Shown: in pieces, positions 22,401-33,229 of the stretch
How the letters are laid out: every line of letters starts with the position of its first letter
Position numbering within the stretch: the first letter of the stretch is position 1
Assembly (NCBI GenBank): GCA_946894095.1
Contig: OX335649.1
Location: 12,480,001 to 12,544,000, forward strand
Source of the DNA: Incurvaria masculella
Lineage: Eukaryota; Arthropoda; Insecta; Lepidoptera; Incurvariidae
Direction: 5' to 3'
DNA: 64,000 nt
Notes under the pieces: model-generated
Seen by the model: the letters and a program-made list of their open reading frames with translations, nothing else
What the model was told of the DNA's origin: nothing
Database searches by the model: none
Program-made: the position numbers and the translations under genes

Positions 22401-25400
22401 TCATTAAATAATGCCATATCGGTTCAAACAATTTTGATTAAATTTGGTCCTGGACCAGCCTTTTGGGTTACTTTTTATTCAGGAAATAATTCAGACCGAA
22501 ATCAATCCAACACGACATTGACCCGAGCGGAGCCGGGTAACGCAGCTAGTTATTAATAATCTCGATGTTTATATGTAGACAAAAAAAAGCTAAAAGCGCA
22601 CTTCTACGTGTCCTGCTCGAGCTGCAAGAGGCTGACGGAGGGGAAGCTGCGAGTGCGCTGCGGCTGCTGCAAGAGTGGAGCGTTCACCGTACACTCGGAC
22701 CCTCAGTCGTGGGACGACGTGCTGCTGTCTGATAGAATCACTGGGGAGTGTCACTCCGAGCACAGCTGTTCCGTGGTAAGTTACCAATATATCTTCACCG
22801 TACTCTTGGACCCGCAGTCTTGGGATAAAGTGCATCGGCTCGGTGGGTCCCCTAGACCCTCACGCTGAATCGCTGGGTCACCCAGTCGTAATTCCCGATT
22901 GCTGTCTTAAAATTTTGTCAGATATCTGTGCATGAATACAACAACAACAACATCACAACAAACAAGGCATCACACACACCTCTGTTTTACAGACAGTGAA
23001 CTATGTGGTGAGTGTATGTAAGTATCTGGGTGGGTGGAGGCGCAACACCTCAAATCCATGGTCTTGATGTGATATGACCAGAAGAAATAAACTTATACTT
23101 TAAATTAATGGGGTTATTGTTCGTCGAATTTCAGTTACTCTTTCATTCATAAGAGTTCACTCAATTCAGAAGAAAGCTGTGAATAAGCTGTTGATTTTTC
23201 TAACAATATACACAAACATTTCTTTATACCTTTGCAAGAAGTTTCTTATATGCACAGGTACTTCAGGAGGATGCACCAACATTTGCGGAGTTCTATTTCA
23301 AATGCTCGGAGCACCAGTCCCAAGGCGAGGCCGACCAAGCAATACCGCTCTACCTCATCAAACCCAACCTCAAAGAGATACCCTGTCTTTCCTGTTCCGA
23401 CGTCAAGTAGGTATCGAAAGTAACAACATATGAATGTGAATAGAGATTTTTTTATGGAACCAGCCTGACATGGATGGAATACCACACAACTAACATTATG
23501 ATATTAGCCCAATACACCACATTCCGGTGCCATGTCAGCACCTTTCCTTTATGATCACAGTTACATTGAACTTGTTGGAAAACATGGACAATTTTACTTC
23601 ACCCTGATCCCTGATACTTCAACCCCGTCGAAATGCTGCGTTGCATGCCAGCTGCCGAAGGGAGTGGGTATATGGGTCAGGGAAGGGATAGGATCCCACC
23701 AAACATTGGCGTGACACGCGCCGTCTCTTCGCCCGGTGTCAGATGGCTTAACCGCGGCCGGTAGCATGCAACACTTGTTGCACTATATGCATTCTCGATG
23801 CACTTTGCACCCACAAGGCCCTACACTCCTCCCTCCAAGGCTATCCTAAATAGGCTCCTAGCACCAAAAACTCGTGTCGTTGACCTACAATGAACCGATC
23901 AGAGCCGTGCGCTGACATGGACTCTGTTAAGAATGTGACAACTACATAATCAGACATAACAGTAACTTTGTGACTAAACAACTATAAACCTCAATTTTGT
24001 AAAACTTTGAATGTGTAATGTAAATTTAATTACTGACTCAAAATTGTGAGCTAGTATTGAAAATGGGGCCATTCACAAAGGCTAAAAGCTAAAGCACTAA
24101 AGCCTTTTTTAATTAATTTAATATTGAAATTTCTATGTAGGCTCTTCTCGAACAGATTTAGATATCCTATCCATGGATAAGAAATGAAATGAAATGAAAC
24201 CATAGTTTCGTCCAATTCGGTGGTATCAACCCGTCTATTATTAATTGTCAATTTATCAATTTGTATTTTGCCAAATTGCTTTAAATTGGTTCCAACCTAA
24301 CCACATTTTTGCGATTATGGAGTACAGTAGAAATATCAGATTCAAGTAGTTATCCGCAAACGGGTTATGGGGACATTCGGTTATCTAGACTCACATTTTA
24401 TAGCCCTAAGCATCCTCGGTCGTCGATGACTCTTAGTTACTATGCACCTAAATTGAAGCGAGAGGGCGGCGGAAAAGGACGACAGCATGCGCGACCGACA
24501 CCGACGACACCGACGCGTGCGAGACAACATGATCCGACAATGCCTGCCTTTTTGTGTACCTCCCGCTGAAGAGGCAGGTTGAATCGGACTATATACAGCT
24601 GCTACAACCTAACAGATCTGAAAAAAATTACTGTTTGCTTCAGAAGTCAATTACAAGATATTTTCAGTCAAAGTATAAAATGTGATCTTTTTATAAAATA
24701 TGTTTGTTACTACAGTAAATATAAATATATATCACAATGATCGCATTCTTAAATGAACCGTGTTTGAAGTTAACACGATGTACTTACAATACATATACTT
24801 TTATTTTAATGTAAAATGGATTATCCATATTACTGGACTACCCCTGGTCCCGATTAGTCTGGATAATAGGTTTCTGCTGTGTATTTTTTCAAACAAGAGG
24901 CACCCATTTGCTCAAAGTTACTTTGAAATTTGAGATAAAATAATTAATTTAATTCATAAATTTGCAGTGATATTGTGCTGGTGTTTCCCTGCAATGCCGG
25001 CCACGTAACCTGCCTTGAGTGTTTCCGTCACTATTGTACTTCTAGGTAATTGAGTTTTTCTATTAATACATATAAAAATATGTAAAAATGTATGTTTTTC
25101 ATATTTTTACTGTCTTAACAAAGATAGTTTCTGAGTTTTGGGTTACTGTTTAACTTTCGATACTGTCTGGGTTCCAGGATACTGTTTTATTATTGATATC
25201 TTCTGTGTTCTGGGTGATTATATTACTATTCATATTTTCTGAGTAACGGGTAACTGTCTTAAAATAGAAATCTTCATGGTTCCGGGTTACTGTTTTAGTA
25301 TTTATATTTTAAGGGTTCCAGGTTACTGTCTTACTGATATCTTTTGTGTCCTTGGTTACTGTCTAACTATTGATATCTTCTGTGTTCTGGGACATTGTCT

Positions 25401-28400
25401 TACTATACATATCTTCCGGGCTCCGGGTTAATTTCTTAAATGAAACATTATCTCAGTGCCCTTTCTAGATGCAGAGAACATTATATTCTTACTATCATTA
25501 ATATGTTACTAGTGAAGTACGGAGCTGGGTATACATATAAAATAATCTGTTTCCTTTGTAATCTTATTTGTTACTGAATTGTACACTCTTTGGTATTTCT
25601 AATAAATAAAATTAATAGAAAAAATCATCTTTGGCTTCATTTTGTATTTGCTCTGTTATGTTTCAAGATTCTAACACATTACAAAACCATTCCCTTTAGC
25701 TCTAATAAATATTATCGGTATTATTGCGTGATAGTAACTGCTGACTTTCTTTGTAGCTTCTTTGCACGGTGCATTAGAAGCTGTAGATTTGTTTTTAATT
25801 AGATTGAGTTTTTAATTGAAGAATTGAATTAAATTAAATTTAATTGTTTTGTGTATTCTTTGAAATATAGGTTACTTGCCAAAAGATCAGTAAATATGTT
25901 AAACAATAAATAAATAGAATAGGCACAGACTAATAATTCTACTTAAATGCTACAGGAATAAATATTAAACTCGTGGCTTTCAGACTGAGAGACCGCCAAT
26001 TCTGGTGCCACCCGGAGCTCGGCTACACTCTTCCCTGTCCTGTCGGCTGTGAGAACTCTTTTATTGAAGAGATTCATCACTTTAGACTAATGACTTCGCA
26101 ACAGGTATCGTCTGAATATCAAAGCATATAATAAATGGATGTTTGTGTGCCAAACCATCCTGATGGCCATATTACTGAAAAATTGTTAAATATTGATATT
26201 TGTATGCATTTAAGGGCCTGGTACTAGCCAAATCGCAAAGTTAGACGAGGCACCCCAAGTAAACTAACTAAGTCTGACGATTATAAGTGTCATCCTTACA
26301 ATATATGATTCCTTGTCTAGGAATCAAATGATTTTCGTTAATGTATGTTTCCTTTTTCTATACAAAATACATTGCGGAAACGGTGTCCATTTCCGAACTT
26401 TTTTGACTAAATGTAGAAATCTAAAAGCAAATGGAATTTTTTGTTTATGCATATATGCTGTTTTTGCTTATATCTAGAAATCGAATGACTTTCAGATTTC
26501 TAATGAGAAAAATCAACTTTTTTTATTTTTATTATTATTTAAATAAATGATGGAATAAAAAAATATTAACAATCCATTATCAGTCTGGAGTTCTATTTGG
26601 ATTTGCTGAAGCGTTTCACTACATATTATTACATTTGTTAAAAAGTGCATTTGTATGGCGCGAGTAGTTGGCTAGTCCTAGCGCCTTAATGAATACGAAA
26701 TTACTGCTATCTCTAATTTGGAGTTTATTCAATGTTTTTAATATTATTCATAATGTTTTTCGGGTTTAAGGTATGAAGATTTGAAAATAAAAAAACTAGG
26801 TCTGGACAAACAAAATTTGATATTTTAATCTTTGCAGTCAAAGTGCCTTGCGTAAGATTAATACCCGAAATCAGCGCCATCTGGTGTGGATTCGAATGTA
26901 ATGGATAAATTTGTTGTCTGACGTAATTCTCTGGAGAGCTCAGCGGTAGAGCAGTGCTTCAGAGGAATGTCCAGACAAACATTTATTTTCAAAATCTGAA
27001 TATAATGAGATGTTGAATAACCTTAAAATATTGGCTAACGATTTTAAGTTTTTAGAGCACTATGCATATGAAAAATAATTATTTACAAACCAATATGGTT
27101 TTCAAAAGCAAGCAAGAATTTTGGTTGTTGAATATGTAAGATAAAAAATATTTTATGTGTGGCGATTATTTTTTATTTTTTTGTATTTCAGTATGAACAA
27201 TATCAAAGGTTTGCAACTGAGGAGTATGTTTTGCAAGCCGGGGGAGTTCTTTGTCCACAACCAGGTATTTCTTATGTTAATAATGATAAAAAATTGTCCT
27301 GCTTACTATCCTAAGTAAACTGTTAATATTCATATTTACATCTCATGATTTTTACAGGATGCGGCATGGGAATATTGGCTGAAGAGAACTGTGTCAAAAT
27401 AACTTGCTTAAATGGATGTGGCGTAAGTATCTTGTGACCAAAAATCTTATTATTAAGTACTTATTTCATAAAATAAATGTTATGGATTCATACTGACCAT
27501 TCAATCTAATCACTGAAATCTGAGCAGTAAATATAAAAACATTACTTACAAATTAAATTTAAAATAAGTTGGTTTGTGAGGGTTCCAGCACAAAATAAAA
27601 TCAATTGTTCACTTTGAATTTCTTAGCGTGCATGTCTTAAGAGGCAACTAATGGAGTTTTCTTTCGTAGTTCGGATTCAACGATAAACTGTAGGTAGGTC
27701 CACTTGCTTATAAATTACTAGGTGGTAGGGTTAATCCCAGTTTTAATACGGGTTGGTACCATTGAATTGTCCCCGCAGGAACAAAAAAAGTTTATTTCGG
27801 TAGGACATCGGCTTACAAAATTTAATTTTAAGTCGCTGCCGCGCGGGCCATTTCGGCGTCGTACGTAGCTCTGTGTCCATAGGCAAACCGCCGCGAGGCA
27901 GCGCTCGGTTCAGTCCGGCGGCGCGGTGGCGGCGACGGAGATGTGGTGAAATATGCTGGGGGGGCGCGAACTCATGTCGTAGAGCATTGAATAAACGATG
28001 GTCGCAGTCGCAATAGCACCTAGTTCCCGTGAGGTCTGTTGGGCTAATATGACAGTAGGTGTGGTATTATGCATTCGTGCCTAAATTCATAACGGAATAA
28101 AAATTAAAAACCGAAATCCCATACAGCACAATCATACTTCCATCATGAAACCTGAAAATTGTACTTTTCGTCTACGTTTTGGCCTAAATCCTGTAGAACC
28201 TTTTATCTTTACTCTTCTATTCAAATGCTTTATGACTTCGGAAATATTGTAGGAGTATTATGAGACTATGAAGTCATGATCATAAAGTATGATTGTAGGG
28301 GCTATTATTATTATTAAAAACCAACAACATTTCATTTAGATTGATGATTGAACCTTATCAGTTCAGCCAAAAGTAAAGTAAAATATTGACACTTTCTCGC

Positions 28401-31400
28401 ATATTTTCGTTTACACTCGAACATAGTTCATGTTGAACATACTCAATGTTTGAAGATGTGCTTGCAGTACGTGTTCTGCCGGAAGTGCCTGCAGGGGTTC
28501 CACCTGGGCGACTGTGAGCATGCGTCCGACGAGTCGCCCGCAGGGGGCTCCTGCGACTACGATGTCGACCCGGCTAGAGTCAGCGAGGTATTTATTTTGA
28601 TGATACCTCATTGTCAAACAATTTTAATGTTCTCGTGCACATAAATGTTTCATAAATAGATGGTTATCCTTGTTGGAAAATAATTACATATAATCTAATG
28701 GTACTGATTAGAAGAACTTGCATATGCAATATAATTATTCACATTTTCAACCATGATATGGTTGAAAATGTGATATTAGGAGAATGGAATAAATGGATTA
28801 TCAATGATATCTTTTATTACTTAAATTCTAGTTCAAATTCTATTTTTTCCTAGGCAAAATTTGGAATCAATCTTGGTTTAATGACGATCTAACTAGTTTA
28901 GAGTGGTTAGTCTGAGTTTTCGCCTAAATTGGCGTTTACGGCAAACCGATCGACTGGCATTTTCCGTAAAAACTCCATGCAAGTTTTTACTATATATTCT
29001 GTGGTTTTACTTCTTCAAGCTGTCAAAGTCAAACTCGGACTTCCGATTTGTATGAAAATGCAGAGTCGACGTAAACGGCAACGTCGACGTATTTACGGCA
29101 ACGTTGAGTAAGCTCTCAAATCAAACTCGGACTCGCACATGTTAGTTCGATTAACGCCCACTACGCGTGCTCTTCAATTTCTCCATACATTTGAAAACGC
29201 CAGTCGATCGGTTTGCCCTAAACGCCAATTTAGGTGACAACTGAGACTACAGGCTCTGGTAGTGACGAGAGATGGTGTTGGTTAGAAATGTCATAGTACC
29301 AGCGAAAATTAGCAGTTTTCGGCGAATTTTGTATGTTGTATGACATTAGCTAGCTATCCTAACTACCTCCTTCTAGTGCCACATAGGTTATTTTGCGCGT
29401 GGCCAAAATCGGAACTAAACGGAGGCTGAGGTATTTTTTTGTTAAGTAATTATTCGTTTGTATTATTCGAACATATGTTTGTAGTTTAGGTTAGCATACA
29501 TACATAAATTATTATTATTATTATTAATATATGGTACAATGCAATGTTTTAGCTTTTACAATGCGATTTAAATAAGAATAGGACAGGGGTCGTGACTTAT
29601 TTCACTCGAATTCGCGAGGGAAAGTACACGGCAAAGTACTGAAGTTTGTGAAGTGAAGTGAGGGTTTTAGCAGTTTGACATTCAAAATGGCGGTGATCCT
29701 ACCCTATTCTTATTTGAATCGCATTGTATAAAGGTATATTTTATCTATACGGCGGCGTGCAATGTGTCGCTGGCGCTGGTGGAACGATGCGATGCAGGTA
29801 ATGTATGTGTGTGTGGTGATGGCAGGCGCGGTGGGACGAGGCGAGCAAGGTGACGATCCGCGTGATCAGCAAGCCGTGCCCCAAGTGCCGCACGCCCACC
29901 GAGCGCAGTGGCGGCTGCATGCACATGCTCTGTACCAGGTGACCACACCCACTATCCCTTACTCGCACATCTGTTGCTTACTTTCGTATTCTGTCTATTC
30001 CATTCCTTTTGCGTAGAGAACGCTGAAACTACAAGCAGTAGTAAGCCAGTAAGGTGGCTGTTTTTGAGGCTGTTATCGTAAAATGAATAGGCTGTTGAAA
30101 TTTTATATTAATGTGAATATTGTCTGCGTATTTAATTTTGAGTAAATTTATAAATGTAATTATTTATTTACGAATTCAAAAGAAATTGTTTCTTATTAAC
30201 GATTTGACTTCAAATTGTGCCAAAGAGTTTGTCGGCAATATTTGCCGTAATCTAAACTAATAATAAATCTGTAAGGGGTGTTCATGGAGTAAGTTGCTTT
30301 GTTTTCTAAGATACTTCGTTTGTAGACTTTATGTATGATACTAAGAATAAATTGATGATTTTTAGAAATCAGTTCTGTATGTATGTATGTTCATCCGAAC
30401 TCGATGAAACTTACTACACGTATATGTAAATGTTCGGGACATAGGATAGGCTATATATAATTCAGTTCCGCTTACGTTAAGATGTAGCTGTCATACAAAC
30501 CGAAATGCCCCGAGGCGGAGGCTTGGGGGGTAGTCACTATCTACCTTTACTTCTTCTAACGCATTTTTTGATACGGTTTTCATTAATATAAGGAGCAATC
30601 AACGAGCAAGGATTGCGAATGTAATTCTTAAATATTTAATACAAACCTTAAGAGAAAAATGAATACTATGTACTTGAAAATCGTAGGTGTTAAAAAGGCC
30701 TACAGAAAGTTCCACGATTCATGTAGAGCGATAACTTCGAACCACTCGCTACGAACTATTTGCGTATTTTATCAACGTATAGCAACTCTGGGCGCAGTCA
30801 TAATTCGGATGGGTTACCGTTTTCGATGTTGAACGTAGCTGTGGTTCGTATTCCTCATAAAACTTTGTAAAAGTAAGGAAGGTGGTAGGGTTAATCCTTT
30901 GTTGTTTTGTATCAATTTATATGTAGCAGTGCCAGTGCAGAAAGGGTCTGGCGGCACATGCTTTTAAAATTCGCTCCCAAATGTTTACGAAGCTCTAAAT
31001 GCCAATATGTCGATGTTTATCATTAAATCATGCCATATCGGTTCAAACGATTTTGATAAAATTTAGTAGATGGATACATAGTCCTGGACCAGCCTTTTGG
31101 TGGGTTAGTTTTTATCCAGGAAATAATTCAGACCGAAATCAATTCAACACAACATTGACCCGAGCGGAGCCGGGTACCGCAGCTAGTAGTATATAAGACT
31201 ATGACAAAACATGGACAATGTTTCATTGCCGTTTTGACTATAATTTCATAATTGATGCAATGGTACCGAACCTTGCAGGCTTCACGCTGCCATCTAGTAG
31301 GAGAAGTGGACCTACAGTTTTACAAAGATTCCGAATTATGCATTCATGATGAATTGCATTTTTCAGCTCTGAAAATGGTACATGAACAACGCAAGGATTG

Positions 31401-31572
31401 AACCCATGACCTCTGTCATGAGAAGCATGACCTCGCGCTACTGAGCTGCGAGCCACTCTTATAGTAAGTGTTGCATTTGTTTTATTACAGAGCGGGATGT
31501 GCCTTCGAATGGTGCTGGGTTTGCCAGACCACATGGACACGAGATTGTATGGCAGCACACTGGTTCGGCTAG
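19238..31572 (+). CDS. park: Parkin, RING-in-between-RING E3 ubiquitin ligase (complete, 11 coding exons)
   Basis: Parkin is activated by PINK1 on damaged mitochondria and ubiquitinates outer-membrane proteins. Exons: 19238-19495, 21397-21583, 22579-22775, 23258-23406, 24968-25045, 25984-26104, 27192-27264, 27358-27422, 28468-28587, 29826-29938 and 31491-31572. All phases agree and the total is 1443 bases (480 codons plus TAG), close to the ~465-482 residues of known parkins. Parts: a ~29-residue N-terminal extension as in flies, ubiquitin-like domain (about 30-103, with S94 at the PINK1 phospho-site position), RING0 (about 156-250), RING1 (from C257), in-between-RING, repressor element (W419) and RING2. 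In RING2 the active-site C447, H449 and E460 are kept, and the protein ends HWFG. All the residues checked here are intact. The ATG follows a possible acceptor TTTTTTTCAG, so an upstream untranslated exon is likely. No frameshift was seen. Confidence 0.97.
19593..20143 (-). mobile_element. TTAA miniature element family A, full length
   Basis: It is 551 bases bounded by TTAA on both sides. The inverted ends are GGTGGGCCATCCCG on the left and CGGGAAGGGACACC on the right. It is non-coding and lies in parkin intron 1, in reverse orientation relative to the copy at 44037-44587. Confidence 0.9.
20645..20855 (+). repeat. SINE, diverged and partly deleted
   Basis: It has a possible tRNA-like head remnant (GCTCGTAGCTCAGG) and the shared body (GCGGCAATAAAAAAATGTCCG, TTCCATCCAGTTCAATGTAG), with a short A-run end. 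It lies in parkin intron 1. Confidence 0.6.
21397..21583 (+). CDS. park: Parkin exon 2: end of ubiquitin-like domain and linker
   Basis: It has [14 protein letters not shown] (S94) and a Ser-rich linker ending in [13 protein letters not shown]. The acceptor is TTCCAG and the donor GTGAGC. It leaves phase 1. Confidence 0.95.
21852..22549 (+). mobile_element. Non-autonomous Helitron (copy 1)
   Basis: It starts TCTATACTAAT after an A and ends CTAG before a T, with a GC hairpin (CCCG..CGGG) 11 bases upstream of CTAG. There is no target duplication, as expected for Helitrons. It has no Rep/helicase frame. It lies in parkin intron 2 and is 29 bases from exon 3. Confidence 0.8.
22579..22775 (+). 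CDS. park: Parkin exon 3: RING0, first part
   Basis: It encodes [28 protein letters not shown] and [14 protein letters not shown], the zinc-binding RING0. Its acceptor lies only 29 bases after the end of a Helitron. Confidence 0.96.
23258..23406 (+). CDS. park: Parkin exon 4: end of RING0, start of RING1
   Basis: It has [13 protein letters not shown] and PCLSCSDV (C257, C260 of RING1). The donor GTAGGT leaves phase 2. Confidence 0.95.
23445..23610 (-). repeat. SINE body, reverse orientation
   Basis: It contains reversed landmarks GATATTAGCCCAATACACCAC, GGTGCCATG, CCTTTCCTTTATG and GGAAAACATGGACAATTTT. It lies in parkin intron 4. Confidence 0.75.
24968..25045 (+). CDS. park: Parkin exon 5: RING1 core
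   Basis: It encodes [19 protein letters not shown] with zinc ligands C272, H276, C279 and C282. It leaves phase 2. Confidence 0.95.
25130..25440 (+). repeat. 36-bp minisatellite in parkin intron 5
   Basis: About eight diverged units follow a 36-base period. Each resembles CTGTGTTCTGGGTTACTGTC followed by a TATTGATATCTT-type end. The unit length is constant in most copies, with one shortened unit. Confidence 0.8.
25984..26104 (+). CDS. park: Parkin exon 6: end of RING1
   Basis: It encodes [20 protein letters not shown]. The donor is GTATCG. It leaves phase 0. Confidence 0.95.
26210..26689 (+). mobile_element. TTAA miniature element family B (copy 1)
   Basis: It is 480 bases bounded by TTAA. 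The imperfect inverted ends are TTAAGGGCCTGGTACTAGCC and GGCTAGTCCTAGCGCCTTAA. It has no coding capacity. It lies in parkin intron 6 and is near-identical to the reversed copy at 57817-58296. Confidence 0.9.
26850..27170 (+). repeat. Second SINE family, tRNA-like head (diverged)
   Basis: GAGAGCTCAGCGGTAGAGCAG resembles a tRNA A-box region, and TTTTCAAAATCTGAATATAATG follows. The same upstream (CAGCGCCA) and downstream blocks occur at 46200-46490. It lies in parkin intron 6. Confidence 0.55.
27192..27264 (+). CDS. park: Parkin exon 7: start of in-between-RING domain
   Basis: It encodes [21 protein letters not shown]. It leaves phase 1. Confidence 0.95.
27358..27422 (+). CDS. park: Parkin exon 8: in-between-RING domain
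   Basis: It encodes [22 protein letters not shown]. The preceding intron is only 93 bases. The donor is GTAAGT, phase 0. Confidence 0.95.
27650..28070 (+). repeat. SINE split by a 217-bp GC-rich insertion
   Basis: SINE body sequence (ACTAGGTGGTAGGGTTAATCCC, GGTTGGTACC) stops at 27767 and resumes at 27985 (AACGATGGTCG, CACCTAGTTCCC, GGTCTGTTGGGCTAATA). The insertion is described separately. It lies in parkin intron 8. Confidence 0.75.
27768..27984. mobile_element. GC-rich 217-bp insertion flanked by CATTGAAT duplications
   Basis: CATTGAAT at 27760-27767 is repeated at 27985-27992. On the minus strand the insert has an open frame ending ARAAAT-stop (TAA near 27832). AATAAA follows about 37 bases after it and a T-rich run after that. 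No clear terminal inverted repeats are seen. It could be a retroposed piece of a cellular transcript or a non-autonomous transposon. Confidence 0.6.
28468..28587 (+). CDS. park: Parkin exon 9: end of in-between-RING and tether
   Basis: It encodes [16 protein letters not shown], then an acidic tether before the repressor element. It is phase 0 at both ends. Confidence 0.95.
28739..28773. repeat. Perfect 16-bp inverted repeat with 3-base loop
   Basis: TCACATTTTCAACCAT and its exact reverse complement are separated by GAT. It lies 152 bases downstream of parkin exon 9, in the intron. Confidence 0.85.
28908..29249 (+). mobile_element. Miniature element C (copy 2)
   Basis: It is 342 bases and starts TAGTCTGAGTTTTCGCC and ends GGTGACAACTGAGACTA. 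Its long inverted arms share GGCAAACCGATCGACTGGC with the reversed copy at 15271-15609. It lies in parkin intron 9. Confidence 0.87.
29826..29938 (+). CDS. park: Parkin exon 10: repressor element and catalytic part of RING2
   Basis: It has [10 protein letters not shown] (W419), [11 protein letters not shown] and GGCMHMLC with catalytic C447 and H449. It leaves phase 2. Confidence 0.96.
30251..31186 (+). mobile_element. Non-autonomous Helitron (copy 2)
   Basis: It begins TCTAAACTAATAATAAATCTG after an A and ends CTAG before a T with the same GC hairpin as copy 1. It carries ~230 internal bases missing from copy 1. It lies in parkin intron 10. Confidence 0.8.
31192..31468 (-). mobile_element. 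tRNA-headed SINE, reverse orientation
   Basis: The reverse strand starts with a tRNA-like head: A-box-like CAGCTCAGTAGCG and B-box-like GGGTTCAATCC. The shared SINE body follows, ending near 31200 (CATTGTCCATGTTTTGTC). It sits between Helitron copy 2 and parkin exon 11. Confidence 0.75.
31491..31572 (+). CDS. park: Parkin exon 11: end of RING2 and stop
   Basis: It encodes [18 protein letters not shown] and ends AAHWFG before TAG at 31570-31572. The acceptor TTTTATTACAG lies ~25 bases after a reversed SINE head. Confidence 0.96.
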
Positions 31573-31689
31573 CACTGCTCGATTTGCAAGGTACTACACT
31601 ACACTCACTAAAATATGTTTTCAGATATTAATTACTTTAGCAATGATGGTGTTCGAAAGGGGCTTACTAATATGATAGCTGATTAGTTA

Positions 31690-31695
31690 AATAAA
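31690..31695 (+). terminator. Candidate parkin polyadenylation signal
   Basis: AATAAA lies 118 bases after the parkin stop. A second AATAAA is at 31806-31811. Which is used cannot be told from sequence. Confidence 0.45.
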
Positions 31696-31811
31696 AATCT
31701 GAGCCTCGAATCCGGAGCCTTTCGTTTGGTGTCAATTTAAGTATTTTTGATTGAGTGAAAAAGACAATGATAAGTGAAGTTGATTCTAATTTTGTGAGTT
31801 GTTTAAATAAA

Positions 31812-33220
31812 ACGGAAAACTTGTTAAAAATTGTGTTTAACTGCATGTTGCTCTCCGTAGCTGACTATCAAGGGTGTCGTGCGTATAAAGTTGTCAGAGC
31901 CCAAAAGAAGTGATTCTTTTCAAGAAACCAATCAATAAATCTGCACACAAATGTATCGGGTAGATGAAACTTTTTTTCTTTAAAACAACGGTCGTATAAC
32001 AAAAAGATGTCAGTTGCGTATACACAATCCTCTCTTTTCGATTCTTAATACCTATTTATGTACACAGTGTATGGTTATCCTAAAACACCTATGCTACGCC
32101 AAGCCTAAATCTAGGTCACACTGACCCTAGAAAATGCAAAACAATAGACATGTAAAAGTGGGTGTGACAGGTAACATATAGCGGTTCGGAGAACCTGCCA
32201 ACCGTCCTCATACTAGGTGTATGTACATACTACGTACATACACTGAGTACCTACTTCCAAATATGAATCGAAAAAAAATCTGATGCAGTCACTTGACCAA
32301 AATTTATAGAGATGGCAATTTGTTTGGATTCTGAAATAAATGCTCGCCTCTACCTCGTTTATCACCACCCTGTCCGTGAAGTCTGTCAAGATGATGTACT
32401 GAAGCGGACTTTTGACTTTCAGATTTCGGGTGGCAACGAAGAATTTGTGATAAAGGAAAAGGCTGCTCGTTTAAGGTTTCGATATACCTAGTCTATTGGA
32501 TTTTACGTGCGTGTGCAATTTTTGATGTTTAGTTTAATTTTTTGAATGATTATCTACTTTGAGAAATGTTTAGCTTGTACTCTTACTTTAACAGTTTCTA
32601 TGTAGTTTATTTTGTTGATCTTTATTTGTTATATTTATTTGTGTTACATTATTAAATAAAATTCATTCGTAATTACCAGAGTGCAGTCTAAGACTGTGTG
32701 CAGGAAAAGGAAAAGGTGTCAGTGGCGTATAGAAATGAGGGTCCACAGCACCGGTGTTTTTAACCCGGCTATTTAATGCTCAGGGCTATGTTGGTAAATT
32801 AGCGACAACCATGTTGTAATGAGATCTTGCTTCCGAGACCACCCTTTTACTGCCCGCCGCCTTAGCTATATCATTTCACGAAACCTTCATGGAAATTCCG
32901 AAGTAAAAAGTGAAAAACATTGTTTATTATTATTATGTTTATTACATCGTAAATCGACGTCAATAATAAATTTCAAATTAACATTTTAGTTTTTATGAAT
33001 AAAACATTTCAATTTCACTAATAAAAGAAAACGGTTTGTTTCTCTAAGTTGATATGAGTGAAACATTTCCAGTATACATACACTTAAGTATTTACATGAT
33101 CAATTATAGTATTTTTACTATTTAACTTCATGAATTGATTTGGGATGTTCTCTGTTCAGTAATCAACCACCGTTATAAGGCCCACAACAAAATTTGAGGG
33201 TTATAAAAGAATTATATTGC
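31812..33220. other. Intergenic, no gene seen
   Basis: No reading frame with homology or paired splice sites was found downstream of parkin. The sequence is AT-rich, and no recognised repeat was placed here. Confidence 0.4.
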
Positions 33221-33229
33221 ATCCTAGTC

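Noticed and set aside
24309..24569. 86-codon plus-strand frame in parkin intron 4
   Set aside because: Between well-defined parkin exons with no homology or splice sites.
26935..26985. Possible tRNA gene
   Set aside because: Only an A-box-like part is present, in a diverged SINE.
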